Notes: generated by a model from the letters alone, not told the origin. Numbered from the stretch's first letter, positions 36,241-49,770 are shown. The stretch is DNA of 64,000 bases from Anseranas semipalmata (GCA_013399115.1 VXAA01002218.1:176002-240001), one strand, 5' to 3'. Numbers and translations are program-made.

Positions 36241-39200
36241 ATCACTCAAAAGTTTGAAAATTTTATCAAAGAGAAATGTTCATTCCCAATGCACAGTTTG
36301 GAAAAGGAAGGCATACCAGGTGAAACCTCGAAGTAATTAACAAAAGTTCCATTGAGGAAGATCAAGTTGCATAGACTTGAAAAAATCAGAATTCAGTGAC
36401 AAACAGCAAGAAACTGAACTTTACTATTCATTCATATAGATCCTCTCACTAAACTAAGCTTTCTCATGCAAAGGTGATGACAAGGCGTATAAACAACCCT
36501 GCATTGGTTTTAATGTCTTAGCATAACAAGTATCAAATGATCCTCACACTAAGGTAAACGTCTACAAGTGGCAATCTCTCCCTAAAGCCAAGCTACTCTC
36601 AATTCTTTGGTTGAGAAAATGAGATTGTCTATCCTGTGAGATCAATTTGAAGAAAAGTCTAATAATATCTAGTCCCAAATTGTCATAAAAGTTTGGGTCA
36701 TGTTCTTCTGAAGCCTTGAAAACAACTGTTCAAAATGAGTTGAGATTACTGATATTCAGATACAAGCACATAATAAACTATTTAACATGGAGAGGAGGGT
36801 TTACATAGCCAGTTTGGACAACTGTCTCCAAAAATGTCCAGTGTTCCAGATGAAAATTCCATGACAGATAGTATTTCACAAAAACAATTCAAGTGATGGA
36901 GTTCTGTAATCTCTGATAGCGTAATAAAGGTTAATGACATCTGATTTTTCAGACAGCAATCCAAATTCTTAGAGAACCTTGCAGGTTTCCATTCACAGGG
37001 GATGCATAACTAATAACAATAAACAATCATCTTTTTCCTTATTTAGCCATCATAAAATTCTGCAAAAATTCACATGGTATTTTCATAGATAATTATGTAC
37101 AGTTTGGGTCAGATCTATTTAACATGGAAATTCTGGCAGACCTCTAACTGTTATTGTGAGAGTCTGTTACTACTGGCACAAAATTTAAGTATGTTCATAT
37201 TTTTCTAACTTCTAATTTCAGTGTTCTGCTACTAATTACTAATGTCAAAACCAGAACAAAAGCTCACTGCTTGGCTTGTTGACTTCTGCACACAGATGTC
37301 AAACATGCAGGGTTCATTAATGATTTCAAGGTGCCGGAAACCAAAGAGATGTCCAAAACTGTGCTGTTGATTATTGGTTCTTTTCAGATTAGCATCTTCA
37401 TGAATAGAGAAAGCACAGTTAAAACCACAATCTTAATTTGACATACACTCTAAGACATTGTACACTTACATATTGTATCAAGGGAAAACAACCAGGAGAG
37501 TCTAGAATACAATTTAATATAAGCCTGTTTTGCTGAACTGCATAGCACTGAGTAGTTACCAGAGAAGAAAGACTAGTGTTCAAGATAGAAATAATTAAAG
37601 ACCTGCAACTGAATGTGTAATGGTCTTCAGAAACAGAGGATGTAGACTTCTGTCCACATCTGTTCAAAATATCTTATGTGGACAATTAAAAAAAAAAATT
37701 CAACAAGGCAACAATGGGTAGTTAGCTGTGTGATTGACATAAAACTAGTATAGGACATAAATTGAAATGTGCATAAGCATTTCCTAAATATTACAAAGAG
37801 CGTGCAAGTACATTGATGATCTTCTCCCTCTAGTCAACATGACATTTATAACACTAGAAAAAAGTGTTTTAGAAATTCCAGAACTGTAAGTCCTTCCTAC
37901 CTCTGGTACCTATTTGATCTACTATAACACAATTATTCCAAGAAGAAAAAACAGTAATTATTATACTCTGATTTCCACATACTCATCAATATTTGGCTGG
38001 AGAAGGGGGTAAATATTCAGTAGTTTGATGAAACTCCAAATTGCACTGTTTTTGCAAAAGCTGAGATCAATTGGTAAGGTAATGAAAGGTGAAAATCTAA
38101 ACATACACTCAACCCATATAGGAGGAAGAGCCGTCATAGCTTTGCTTCCACAGAATTTTTTCGGGCTCCCACACTCATTTTTGCAAGCTTACATTCTCAA
38201 CTGCTATTGTGAAGTGTTTTCTCACATTACAGAGCAGAAGATCCATAGAAACAGCAAGAGAAAACAGCTATACACTGATGTCAAACTCACATTTAAAATG
38301 GGGTGGGATAGTTTTCACATCCACAAATCTTTGTCAGTCCCAAAAATCTGTAGCAGCTTTTGAAAGGAGTGCGGGTAAATCGCCTACAGGTATGTGAGGC
38401 TGTTCTCTTCACAGTACCTCCTAAAATCATTCTATTCAATAGTGAACAGACTGATCCCAAAGACACAGAAACATTAGAAAGTATTCAGAAGAACTAATTG
38501 TTACTTATACTTCTCTGGAAGACATGTGGAAACTCAGAAGATGGTTTTCTAGATTAATCTTCCTGTATACTTACATAGAACAGGCAGTTTTCTGAAACTC
38601 TCCATATTATTCTTTCAATTTGCATTGTTTGAGTTATTTTACTTCCTTAGAGTAAAGTGATGGCTACTGCATTCTCACCAAATTCTGCAAAACCTCCACT
38701 GGCAGACAGTAGCCATTTTTGGAGCTTTTGTTTCTTCCCCACATTGTATCTAGATATCCCACCATCAAGAGATTTATTCACAGAACTCACCTCACGAACT
38801 AGGAGTTATAACGTATGTTTAGTATTGTAACATCTGGGATCCCATTTTGCCTGTGAAGAATCCAAAGTCTGGTAACTGTGTCTGGTGTTTCAGTTGGGCT
38901 GCCTGATTATCTATAAATCATAACCATGCCCAGTGCCCCCAGGTAGGATCAACCCCACTGTATATGCACTTGCTTGTATAAGCACAGATGGCTTTTAGGA
39001 TGATTTATCTCTCTGGCAAGTTTGCAAAAACTACTGGACAGCTCATACACTGTTCGTCTGACTTTTCAGGAAGGGTCAACTGTACAGGTGATCTGTTCAT
39101 GTGCACTAAGCTCAGTGTGTCCCAAATACACTGTTCTTTCTCACCTTGCAGGGACTATCTACCCAGTGCACATGCAGTATGTCTGGCATTTCTTGGGAAG

Positions 39201-39769
39201 CATGAGATTCATTGAGCATGTGCTACAAAGAATGTGAAGACATTTTTATGTCCAGGAAATCCTAGGCAGAAATACAATGGGCATCATTACTCACCACATC
39301 TGCCTTTCAACAAGGTAATCAGAAATCAGCTCACTTGCTGATGGACTATTTGCCCACATGATGAGAATTATGTATAATAAACAGGACTAGTTACAATAAC
39401 TGAGTGGTTACCCACATGATAACGATATTGTTATCATTTGTTTTATTGAGAAACTACTCTTTGGGAGACTTTTTCACAATGCAAAATAATCCAGTGGTAC
39501 AATTGCTGTGGATTGTACCAAGCTTAAAAATTGATTTCAAATATTTTTAAACATCCCCATTAATTCTTAGCATATTAAAAAGTTTTGTCAGATCAGCAAA
39601 ACCATAACACTTCTAAGCAAATACAACTAGGTTTCACTTTTTTTTGTGGTATATTATTGTTGTCAACTGCTGTATTGTCAGCATCCCCTTCTCAGTAAAT
39701 ATTTTGCAAATCACCATAAATATTTTTAAAAATATAGCTTTTTTTTTTTCAAAAAATATACTCTGTAAT
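36241..39769. other. AT-rich unique sequence, no gene seen
   Basis: No repeats or exons were recognised. A nearly perfect 22-bp palindrome lies at 39416-39437 (listed separately). A minus-strand acceptor/donor pair encloses 38791-38850, but every frame is interrupted. Confidence 0.55.
39416..39437. other. 22-bp palindrome with one mismatch, paired GATA cores
   Basis: The arms ATGATAACGAT and ATTGTTATCAT pair at ten of eleven positions, with one G opposite T, and have no spacer. Each arm holds a GATA-type core (TGATAA and TTATCA). A similar CCCACATGAT sequence also occurs about 55 bp upstream (39354-39363). The palindrome could be a dimeric factor-binding site or a chance feature. Confidence 0.7.
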
Positions 39770-39830
39770 TCTTTTCTTTCTTTCTTTCTTTTTTCTTTCT
39801 TTCATTCTTTCTTTTTTTTTTTTTTTTCCC
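39770..39830. repeat. (TTTC)n polypyrimidine tract with long T run
   Basis: CTTT units, interrupted once by ATTC, end in a run of 17 Ts and CCC. The tract contains almost only pyrimidines for 60 bp. It lies about 345 bp 5' of the exon-like segment at 40176 and is too far away to be its polypyrimidine tract. Confidence 0.92.
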
Positions 39831-40175
39831 TGAACAGAAACATTCAAGACAGATGCTTACAAATTAACTTTTGAACACTCCAATAACCATGACTGCAATC
39901 ATTCCCTCCATCAATAAGTGTCTGGCTGGGCACTAGGAAGACAGGCTTGTTTTCCCATCCCCCACTGAGTACAGAAAACAAATTCCTTCAGCAAACCCTC
40001 CTTCAAGCTCTGCAGGTCATTTTGGGAATTCATTGCATCTAGAGTGTGGCTCCATGGAAGTCACGGGCACTTCAGCCATAAACAGCAGTGAACCCACATA
40101 TGCTTCAAGAAGTAAATATATCCCTCTCTTCCTACTAATTCCATTTCTAGGCTGTTCTCTACCCTGTCTTTGCAG

Positions 40176-40301
40176 GTGGCCTGGGACCAGCAGATCAGGA
40201 TGGAAATGGTTGCAGAAAACTATGTATCTGGAAATGCTGAATTGCAGACTGAGCCCCAGATCTCCTCAGAAAGCGAAGAAATTAGGAAATCCATCCACAC
40301 G
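40176..40301 (+). other. Best candidate coding exon, 126 bp, phase 0 (unrecognised)
   Basis: A branch-point-like TACTAAT at 40133-40139 is followed by the pyrimidine-rich stretch TTCTCTACCCTGTCTTTGCAG ending at 40175, with 37 bases from branch adenine to the AG. The segment to 40301 is 126 bp (42 codons) and is followed by G|GTAAAA, a moderate donor lacking G at +5. The frame is open throughout. It starts VAWDQQIRMEMVAENYVSGN and ends in an acidic, serine-rich part (SSESEEIRKSIHT). An internal ATG at 40200 has A at -3 and G at +4. A second frame across the same segment is also open (40033-40305), which weakens the case. The in-frame upstream stop is at 40113. I do not recognise the protein. 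It could be an internal exon of a large gene, an alternative first coding exon, or chance. Confidence 0.3.
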
Positions 40302-43300
40302 GTAAAAACAGAAGGTACAACCTAAATCTTTTTTTAACAAACATAAAATATATACCTGTAGTCCCAACTGCGTTCAAGTTCACAGAAACACTCTGCTTCT
40401 TTTTTAAGCAGAATAATACTCCTTACTGAGATGCAAAAACAAACGTAGAGCTTGCTCACATCTGCCAAGTATTCATTCTCCCACCACAAGCAAACAATAA
40501 AAGTAACACGTTGCTTAGCAACATTTATCATTTGGCTTAAACTTGTTCATCACGGTTAAGATTTATCTTAATGTTTCATAAGCCAAAATAAACACTGACC
40601 CTATACTTACAGCACTGTTTTCACAGGTTGTTTGCAGAAGTGCATTGATTACTTCTAGATCGTACTATACTTTTAGTGTGGCAGGTTTAACTTTTCTGTT
40701 CTGTTGCTCTGTTGTTTCTACTGAAATAAGTTTTGATAAAAGCAGATGAGCACACAGACAAGGGAAAGCAGCTAGATCAGAGACAAAATGCAAATAACTC
40801 CAGCTTGCAATAGGACTACAGCATTCAAAGATCTTTAGAAAAGCTTGATTTTCAGAAGCTTAAATACACTACTAGTGAACTTAGTGCCTTTATGGTGTAA
40901 GCATGGGCTTACAGACAAATTGAAAATCCAGGAAGTAATTCAGAAAGGCCTAAGAAACTCATTTAATGATATAGTAATATTCTATGCAAACAAATGGACT
41001 CTAAGCAATAATGTTGTTATTATTTGCAAAGAAAATTTTCTCTCAACTACATCAATTAATATTTTTTCTAAGGAAAGATGAGTTAAGCTTTGGTCCAGTG
41101 AAAAATATTTGTTTCTCTGTCTGTAAAAGTTCCAAGACAATTTTCCACACAGAACCCGTGCACTGAAACGTGTGAATCTGAAAATTAAACTGATTAGTTA
41201 TCATTGTCTAGGCACTTAAATACCAGAAATAAGACCAAGCTGTTCCCAAACAGATTCTGTTAGAAGTTGCTAATGACGACAATGATAAGAAAATATTATG
41301 TTTTAGGTAATGTTTCCTGCTATCTCCTCAGGTGCTTTAAAGACGGAATAAAAGGGAGTGGATTCTGTTAAGATCCTAAGACCTCTTGTAAAAACATTTA
41401 TTAAAGTGAGAAACTAGTAATGAGAACAAACACTTAGGCATTACGCATGACTAAAATGTTTGTTTAACATCTCCTCCCATTTCTAAGCCACCTTTTAGGT
41501 GTCTTCCTTCTGAAACAAACCCAAGATGCCTCTCAGACTGTCAGAAGTGGAAAGCGTCATGACTGAAATCAATTACAACTCCGCCAGATATTATCCCCTT
41601 CCAGAAGTCTCCACTGCACAGCCATCACCTCCTCTGCACTTCAGTGCTCAACACTGCTGGGCAGGAGGGCAAGGGCCAAAGGACAATTACACCATCATTA
41701 ATCTTTAATTTGAGCAGTAGCAGACATTGCCGTAAAAACCCACAGACAGAACCAAGGCCCCATAGTAACACAGCGCTGCTTCCAGCTTAGAGGAGATAAA
41801 ACCTCAGCCAAGCAGAAAAGAAAGTTATAAGACTGTAGGAACACAGGCAGGACTATTGTGCTGAATCTTTTGTGCTCTCTTATGCTGGACATGTCTGGGT
41901 CAGATTTTTTTTCGTTTTTTTAAAACATGTTGTCTTTTTTGCCATATAAAGATAGCCAACAGGGTAATAAAGAATGGTATTATGGACACAGTAATAAGAC
42001 ACAAGGAAAGATGGAACACGTGAGTGGAGAGTAAGGAGAAGAGCAATTAAAACCACAAAGGGAATGGAGAAAAAGGACAGTGGGAGTATGCAGTAATAAG
42101 GGCAATTCCACACAACAAGTAGTAAGAGGGTAAAAATAATCTCCAAGACACTGCAAAAAATGTGGTGGCATGTACAGGGAAAACCATTTCATCCAGAGAA
42201 GAAGAAAAGCTTCAGTTTTGCCTTCAGGAATACTGCTCTGCAGTCCTCTATTCACATGGCTGAAAGCAGCCACCTCCAGACAAACATTGCTCCAAGTCTT
42301 CTCTGGTTATGGAGCAGTGTCCTTCTCCTCGTTCTTCACAGCTCAGAAATGCAAACATATGTTAATAAGTGCTCTGCATAGATGTTCACGTGAAATTTTT
42401 CTTCCTCATCCAGTCAAACATATATTTAACTTGGGTTTTACAGGGTTTTTGTTTGCTTGTTTCTACCACAAAGTGTAACACTCAAAATGATTTATTTTAT
42501 AGTAATGTAAGGATTAGGATCAGACATCACAAGGTAAACAGTCATTGAAAGCAACTGGATTGTAATAGCTCATCACAGCATAATTAGTAACAATTCATTA
42601 GATCTATGGACCAGAAGAAGAGTTAAAATGAATGCTCCCACTGAATATTGTAAATATTGTTATTTGTGAACTGCCCAAGCACTATAAAAATCCTCAGGGT
42701 TGATCATGTCCTTCAGTATTGTATCTTTCAAAATTCCCTTCAACAAAACTGGTTATGTGTACATAAACAGCTTTTTATGAACATTTATTCTAAATGCTAC
42801 TGAATTTTCTGTCTGTGTGTTTGTGTCCTCTTTGTGTTCACTTTCTCTGAATATTCTGGGGACTATTTCCTGACATAAAAGTTTGCAGAAACAACAAATT
42901 AAATTTCAAGTGAAAGCGCTCTAGGAATAGGTTCTCAGAACATAGGCATCTGCAGCAAAGCATTGCAGGTCAAATATTATTAGGCCATGAGGAAATGCAA
43001 TGGTATGCAGGTTGTTAAGCTTCTAAAGTTTAGCTAGTATTTGCCCACCTTAATGTGCCTTTTTCAGATGAGTCTGGATAACCTCCTCTATTTACACAGT
43101 ATAGATACACATTTTACCAAGAGCATTCCTATCCTTTCGGCCAAATTAATACTAAAGAATTATGAATAAACTATACATGAATAGTCTTGAAAGGTTTAAA
43201 ATCTTATTTTTTCATTCATATAGTGCCTTTCTTCCTGAAGATTCATGAAGATTTTCACAACTGCTATATATATTCATAACACTGAAATGCTGATACATCT

Positions 43301-43654
43301 TGTTGAGACTGTGTAATTTCTTCGGATACACACAGGGATTATGGTAAATTTTAACAGAGGACTTTGACCTGTCCTAAGCGTACTATTGGATTTTTCAGGC
43401 TTTCCTGTTTTTTTGCAAGTTGAGTAGTTGAGGGCAATATAGTTACAATAAAAAGACACAAGATTGTTATGAATACAGAATCGGGACCTTTATATTTACA
43501 GACAACAGACACCACCTTGGTTCCTTCGAGAGACCTCCTGGCCACGATATGTCATTCATGTATTTCAGAAGACTGATGGTCAAAGAGTGGGTCCTGTTGT
43601 GATTTCAATACGGCAGTCTCAGGAAGGGCTGGGATTTAAAGACTTGAGCCCAGT
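40302..43654. other. AT-rich unique sequence, no gene seen
   Basis: No exon, RNA gene or transposon was recognised. Open frames are at most 102 codons and overlap on opposite strands at 41880-42480. Confidence 0.55.
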
Positions 43655-43735
43655 TTCAAGATATCAGACTCCTTGCTCAGGTAAAGATCTCATCATTTCA
43701 GCTGGGAATTTTGACAACGTCAGGTTTGTAAAGGA
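43655..43735. repeat. Relic of an old palindromic amniote repeat (tentative)
   Basis: GACTCCTTGCTCAGGTAAAG, CATTTCAGCTGGGAATTTTG and a GTCAGG-TTTGTAAAGGACT end follow the order of a repeat I remember from turtle and crocodilian genomes. Its pattern is TTACTCAGGCAAAACTCCCA, TTGACTTCAGTGGGAGTTTT, GCCTGAGTAAGGACT, which is itself roughly palindromic. The family name is not recalled. The decay fits an insertion before bird diversification. Confidence 0.45.
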
Positions 43736-46700
43736 CTTCCTGTTTATTTAGATCAGAAAACTATCCTTCCCCTTCAGGCTACGTTGTGAATGTTACAGTA
43801 TTTGATGTACTGTAAACCAGAGTGAAATATAAAATGTGCAATGGCATTAAAACTGGAATCCTAAATCCAAAACAGAAGTGACATGTATCGACTGATTTTA
43901 AGAACTGAGTTTCATTTGTATGATTTTTTAATGGAGTACACAGGATATTAATGGGGCTCTCTCCTTTAAATTATGTAAAGAATTTGGGTGCACAGTGTAT
44001 AAATCCAGGTGAAATAAAGCCCCTATAGATTAGAGGCAGTTACTGAATGTTTGTATGCTTTTCATGCAAAATACTCCATTGTTATGAATTCTGTAAAGAC
44101 TAATTAAAGAGTTTTCAGAGTTTTGCCTTCTAGTCTGTGTAACAGAGACTTTTTATGCTTGACCTGCAGGAACAAAATCTCCTAGACTACTGAACTGCTT
44201 GCCTGCCTGTCTGATTTCACAGTAGAAAAATATTATTTTAAAAACTAAATTTGAGTTCTTAACTGTATGCTAGTCACTAAGCTATTCTTAAGCCATAAAA
44301 GAAACTGTTTTCAGACTGTAGTCCCATCTCAGAAAATCTCTAGAACCTCTTCGACGAATATGGAACATATAATCAAATTCTCTTTGTATTGTAAAATGAA
44401 GCTTAAACTCTGTCTTCAAGTTATGTTTAAAATCCTATATTGTAAGCAAATTCTTTCTACAGAGAAACATTTTTTATCATTTTTGTACCTGAGTAACTCC
44501 ATTATAGTCTCCTTTTGTACTCGTTTTGATGTGATTAAGATTTGACTGCCATGGACTCAGTTAGAAATCAAGAGAAGAAGGCTGTAAAAGCTAGTGTTAT
44601 TTGATAATTTTAACTGGACATAGAGATTTGTAACAACACAGAATAAACAGGAAGATGTGTAATAAGTGAATGCTAGACAACTTATTTACACATTCTGCCC
44701 TTCCTCCTTCAGATGTGATTTTTATACTCTTCCTTTCGCTGGTATTTTTCATACATGACAATATGTGCATGGCATGTATGCTCCTATTCTCACAGGTTTG
44801 CTGATAAGCAGTTTATTCCATGCATTATGTGACTACTGCATTTGCTCAAAACTATTTGTGGCTACGGATAGCCCGTACAAAGTCCTGATTTTATTCATTT
44901 CTGCAGAACTTCCTGCTACCACAATACACACATTTTGTCAGAGCAGAAGTCTGTATGAAGTGCAGTCAGGTGGAAGCACTTGGTAACCATTTTTTAGGAA
45001 CACCAATCACTGAAACTCTTTTTCATTTTTTTCTCTAAATTTTTTCTTTCCTTCTTTCTCCATGTTTTATGATTTTCTTCAATATGATTTTCTTGAATCC
45101 CTACATATTAGCAGCAGTACTGAAGACTCACTTTCAAAAAATCTAGCACAAATTTTTATCCATTTTATAATTATATGCAAATTTGGAACTTCTCCCTCCT
45201 CTCTTCTTTCCCCAAACACAACAGGTTTTACAACATGTCAAATACAAGCTTGTGATATAGTATTGCGTTGCTATTGTGTTTAATACAGTACTTAAAAAGA
45301 AAACAAAAAACTCACAAAACAAGGGAAAGCCTTAGAAACTTTTAAATTTCTTGGCTTTAATCAAAGTTATATCACTTGGTCTATAAGCTTAGCAGCATCC
45401 TCAGTTCTCTGGCAGATTATAGCTGGTAGCTCATTAGACTGTTCTTCATGTTAAATTACTGAAAAGGGTGATGTATTTATAATACAGCTTGCAATGCTAT
45501 AAAATGGCTCATCAATCTGTTTTATTCATGGAAAGTCCACATAAGGCCACTAGTCTGTTACTGGCAATAAACCTTGGGTGCGTTTTCAAAAGACCTGCAT
45601 ATTAGATAGTGATTTATAGACCCTGTCCAAGAAATCAAACATGATACTAACAAGGCAAGGCATAACTCAGTTGACACTTTGAAAAGCAATGTAATTCCGT
45701 AAGTGCATCATGTGACTATGACCTACCCAAAGAGTACAGAAGAATATCTCGTCCTTAAGTATAACATGGACTTCAGAGAACATAATTTCCAGTGCACAAC
45801 CATATTTATATCTCTCTCATTGCTGTTCAAAAGAAGTTAAAATTAGTACCCGCTCCTCTTATTTGCGTGCTGCAATATTTGATGTATACAGTGCTCATAT
45901 TGCATTGCCTACCATACCCATTTAGTGATTGCCATAAAGAAGGCTTTTTAGGATCTGGGAACTATTTACATCTATGACTACTATACTGCACTGAACTCTT
46001 TCTTTTGGAATAACAAAAAACAGCAATCTTGTCTAGGTTTTTTAAAAAATTTTCTTTTCAATCTAACAAACTGGTTAAAAATTGCAAATTTAAATTATTC
46101 CACAGTCTCAAAAAATTGCCCATAATTTTACCTCATTTGGTATTTTTTTCAGTGAAAACAGATTTTTATGTTAGTTTTCAATATGGCAAGATATTTAATA
46201 TTGACAGTACCGGAGATGGCATAAGGAATAGGAAAGGTAACTGTCCAATTTAGTTATGCTCTACAACAAATAAAAACAGATTAAAGATCGGAAAGCAGAG
46301 GTTTCTGTCCAGTATTAACCATCTTCCTGGTGACGGGAAGTTTTTGATGTAAGAGAACTCGAAATTTTCCTTTAAGCATGACCATTTTTCAGAATGTCTT
46401 GTGAAGTATTGAAGTGGCACAGTCAATCTGCAACACAACTAATAGAAAAAAAATTCAGTTTTATCCTTCTCTCAAAGGGCTAGCCCATTTCAATAATTTT
46501 AGTCAAATTTCAAATTGTTTGCAATATCCTTCTTTCTTTGCAGGTACTGAGTGAAAAAAGGGAAACTAAGTGGAAATGAGAAGAGGTGGCACTCATTATA
46601 TACACAGTGCCATCAAAAGCACAAAGTCAGTACCACCAAAAGAACGAAACTATTTTCTGCCCATATCATTTCTTGACTGCAGTCACTAGGGTTTGATCAA

Positions 46701-48094
46701 CCAATCAAATAATTCCAGCGACAGTGAAACCCCATGTCTCTCTGACACAAGCTCTTTGTGTGCTTTGTACAATATAATAAATAATACATTTTTAGAATGA
46801 AGTGCCATATTAATATGGTAATATCTTTAAAAAACATTGGGTAGAATGCATTTCCCAAAACCTGTTTTTTGAGTAAATTCTGTTCAACATTATTTATGTT
46901 TTCAAAACTCATGAGTTTCAAAAGCTATTTTATTCAACAAAACTCATAAAAAAAATGTGAAAAGCTATTCTTAAGCAGAGAGGCACTTCTTTTTCTATTA
47001 ATAATCCGCATCTTCTTTTTCAACAAGACAAAACTTCTCTGAGTTGGTAATACAGTGCTTCAACCTCATGTAGTATGTTTGACAACCTTTCAGTAGAAAC
47101 GTAGATAGATTCAGACAATTTATAGTTTATACTACAAAGCAGAATGAATCTCTGTTAGGATCTACACTGTTCCTTGGAAAGCTGCATACAGTAAGAAACG
47201 TGCTTGCAAATTCAAATAATAAGAATGGTAATGAAAATTAGCAAATCTTTTAAAACAAAGCAATCATTATAACCTCTGTCCACTCCTCTCTCCATTTATC
47301 CTTTTGTAATTTCTTCCTCTATTGATTACAATAACTCTTCATCACAAGTAAAACACAAGTACTTGCTTTCACAGACTACTCTTCCATTTCTTCCATACAG
47401 CACCTTAAATATTTTAGATACTGAAACAATACTGCTTGAGTCAGAGGACCAATAGCACTGTATTTTAAGATGGCATTTAAATAATAATAGGATGAACTAA
47501 TAATTATGATTTCCAGAGCTTTATGCTCCAAAAACTTCCAGAGCAAAAACACAATCAGTCACTGACGAAAGCATGATGGCACCTTGCGATGTGTGCTGCC
47601 AGAACACAGAGACGTATCAGAACTGGGCTGAAGGACATAACTATAGGTAGAGAAAGGCTTCACAGATCTTCCATATCTTCACAGACACCAAACCAGGTAT
47701 ACTTGCTGGAGTTAAACCTGTGACTCAAGTTAACCTTTTCCATAGGAAAAACATTCTTTACTGCTGAGTTCTGCTCACCACAGAATGAATAAGGGTGTTA
47801 TGGTTGGGGAGGGGAGAGGAAGGGTATTTAAAAGGAGGGAAATAATATCAGTAAAACAGTGAATGCTTGCAAACACATCACAATTCTGCTGCACTGAAAT
47901 ACATTGCAATAAAATGCAATAGAATGCTTAAAGTCAGCTCAAATATTTCCCAGAAATGTGGTCATGTTTTTACACGTACAATATGCCTGGGTCGTTTTAC
48001 TACACCAACACAAATAATTACAATCCTATTAAAACGTTTCTGACTGTGATTAGTGTAAAGTGGGCTCGTTTCCCACTCCCCCCATCAGGCCCAT
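43736..48094. other. AT-rich unique sequence, no gene seen
   Basis: There are no recognisable repeats or exons and only short open frames. Direct TGAAGATT repeats at 43235-43252 lie just outside. A G-rich patch at 47806-47824 falls short of the quadruplex pattern because one loop is long. Confidence 0.55.
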
Positions 48095-48114
48095 AAAAAA
48101 AAAAAAAAAAAAAA
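48095..48114. repeat. Poly-A run (20 A)
   Basis: Twenty As follow CCCATCAGGCCCAT. No retroposon body was recognised upstream on the + strand, so it is listed as a homopolymer only. Confidence 0.95.
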
Positions 48115-49262
48115 GCTGTGCTTTTTCTTCATGCGAAGTAGCAGTGGCTTTTTTCCTTACATGTTTCTTTAGACAGTTCTTGAATTCTTGAACGATTAAG
48201 TAGAATTAATGTCTCTTGAATGTTGAGGCACTGGAAAAAATCGAATTCTCTGTCATAGGGAATGTGGTGCAGAACTGCTACCGTGGACCTCTGGAGGGAG
48301 AGACAGGAGCTGTTTCGGCAGGCTTGGGTTTCTCTCTGTTTATGTGAAACGGACATTGGCATATCTTGCCTGGACTTTTCCTGTGGGGTTCATATGGTAG
48401 GCAGGGTGGGGAATAGTTGTCTGAGCCATACCAAGGTCAGCCTGCTAGAGCTGACAGTTTCTGTCTCTGTACAAAGAAAAGAATCAATACTTTTGGACTA
48501 CGGCTGTGCCCTCAGTGTAAAACAACAAACATGCAGCGTCTGACATGTTTCTAGGTGATTTGTGGCAGAACCTCTTGTCTGATCTGTATCCAGGAGCTGC
48601 TGTGTTACTGCTCTGTGCTTTTCTTCTCTCTCTCGCCCCCCCCAGCTCTGTGATGTCTAATACTTTACTCAGGTACAGAGGCGTGTGTTCTACCCTACAG
48701 CTACTTGTCACTCAATAAATCACACCTACAAGCACAGTCTGCACATAGTGATCTGGGCTTTAACAAAGGATCAGAGGGACAAAGTGCAGGCAAGATACTG
48801 TAATTATAACAAAAATAAAACATTCAGGAGGTTGTAGCAAAGACACGGGCTCTAAGGCGCTAATAAAATGTTATTAGAATTGCAGTTTTGTTTCAGTCCT
48901 TCAGGTTCCATTTTTAACAAATTTTCCATCTTAGATTTCTCTTGTTCATCATCTTTTCAAACTAAGACACAAACTTTAAGGAGATGACCTATTTTATGAA
49001 AGTATCTGGTCCTTGATAACAGAACAGTCTTGTGTTATACTATGTGAATCACTGTCACCTACAGTCAATGCCAGTATTTTGTTCTTGACTTCTTTATTTG
49101 AATTTTTAGTGCCACATGGACTAGCAGAACTGTAAGTCGGATCTAAAAGCAAAAACAGTACTAATGAGACACCTATCTGAACATAATTTGAACACAATTA
49201 TTTGAACAATCTTGAACCAACCAGGGCTTATACTGTATTTACAGCATTTGCTTTGTCTGACA

Positions 49263-49296
49263 TTATATATATATATAATTATATAATATATATAAT
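49263..49296. repeat. (AT)n-rich tract
   Basis: Interrupted TA dinucleotide repeats run for about 34 bp. The tract is self-complementary and likely length-variable. Confidence 0.85.
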
Positions 49297-49427
49297 TTGT
49301 GTAGAAACAGCTCAACAGCAAATCTTTAACATAAGTCATGCAGCTATATTTGCTTCAGAAAGAGATTTGCACTAGGCCTGTTCTCCCAGTTACATTACCT
49401 TCAAGCAGTAAAGCTGTTAGCCAACTT

Positions 49428-49453
49428 GGATATAAGGGCTGGATATAAGGGCG
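49428..49453. repeat. Tandem duplication of a 13-bp unit
   Basis: GGATATAAGGGCT is followed directly by GGATATAAGGGCG. The two units differ only in the last base, which suggests a recent small duplication. Confidence 0.9.
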
Positions 49454-49689
49454 ATGGACAGTGCTATACATTCCGAGCATTTTAAATGCGCCCACGCATG
49501 TTAACCTAGCCATTTCAGTCAAATCAAACACCTTTTAATGCAAGGTGAGTGATTCACCACCACGGAGGTTTCACACCACCCTGCTGCAGCTGTCACTTAT
49601 GAGAAGGAGTGGGTTAGGATCGCTCCACACTTCCTTCCTATTCAGCCAGCAACCGGCAGGCCAAGTTCCCTCAGCCATGTACTTCAACA

Positions 49690-49770
49690 ATAGGGGATCA
49701 ATAATTGTGGTTTAACAGCAGGGAGCCACCAATCATCGTATGAATGATTAAAATGTGTCTGCATGCACAC
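49690..49770. promoter_or_regulatory. Enhancer-like patch with RUNX-type and inverted homeodomain cores
   Basis: A RUNX-type core TGTGGTTT lies at 49706-49713, preceded by ATCAATAATT. Inverted AATCAT (49731-49736) and ATGATT (49744-49749) cores follow, and then GCATGCAC. Motif density is higher than in the surroundings. Binding and conservation are inference. Confidence 0.25.

Noticed and set aside
38791..38850. Minus-strand acceptor (GGATTCTTCACAG) and donor (GAG then GTGAGTT) 60 bp apart.
   Set aside because: All three frames contain stops and nothing else supports an exon. Good splice matches are frequent in AT-rich DNA.
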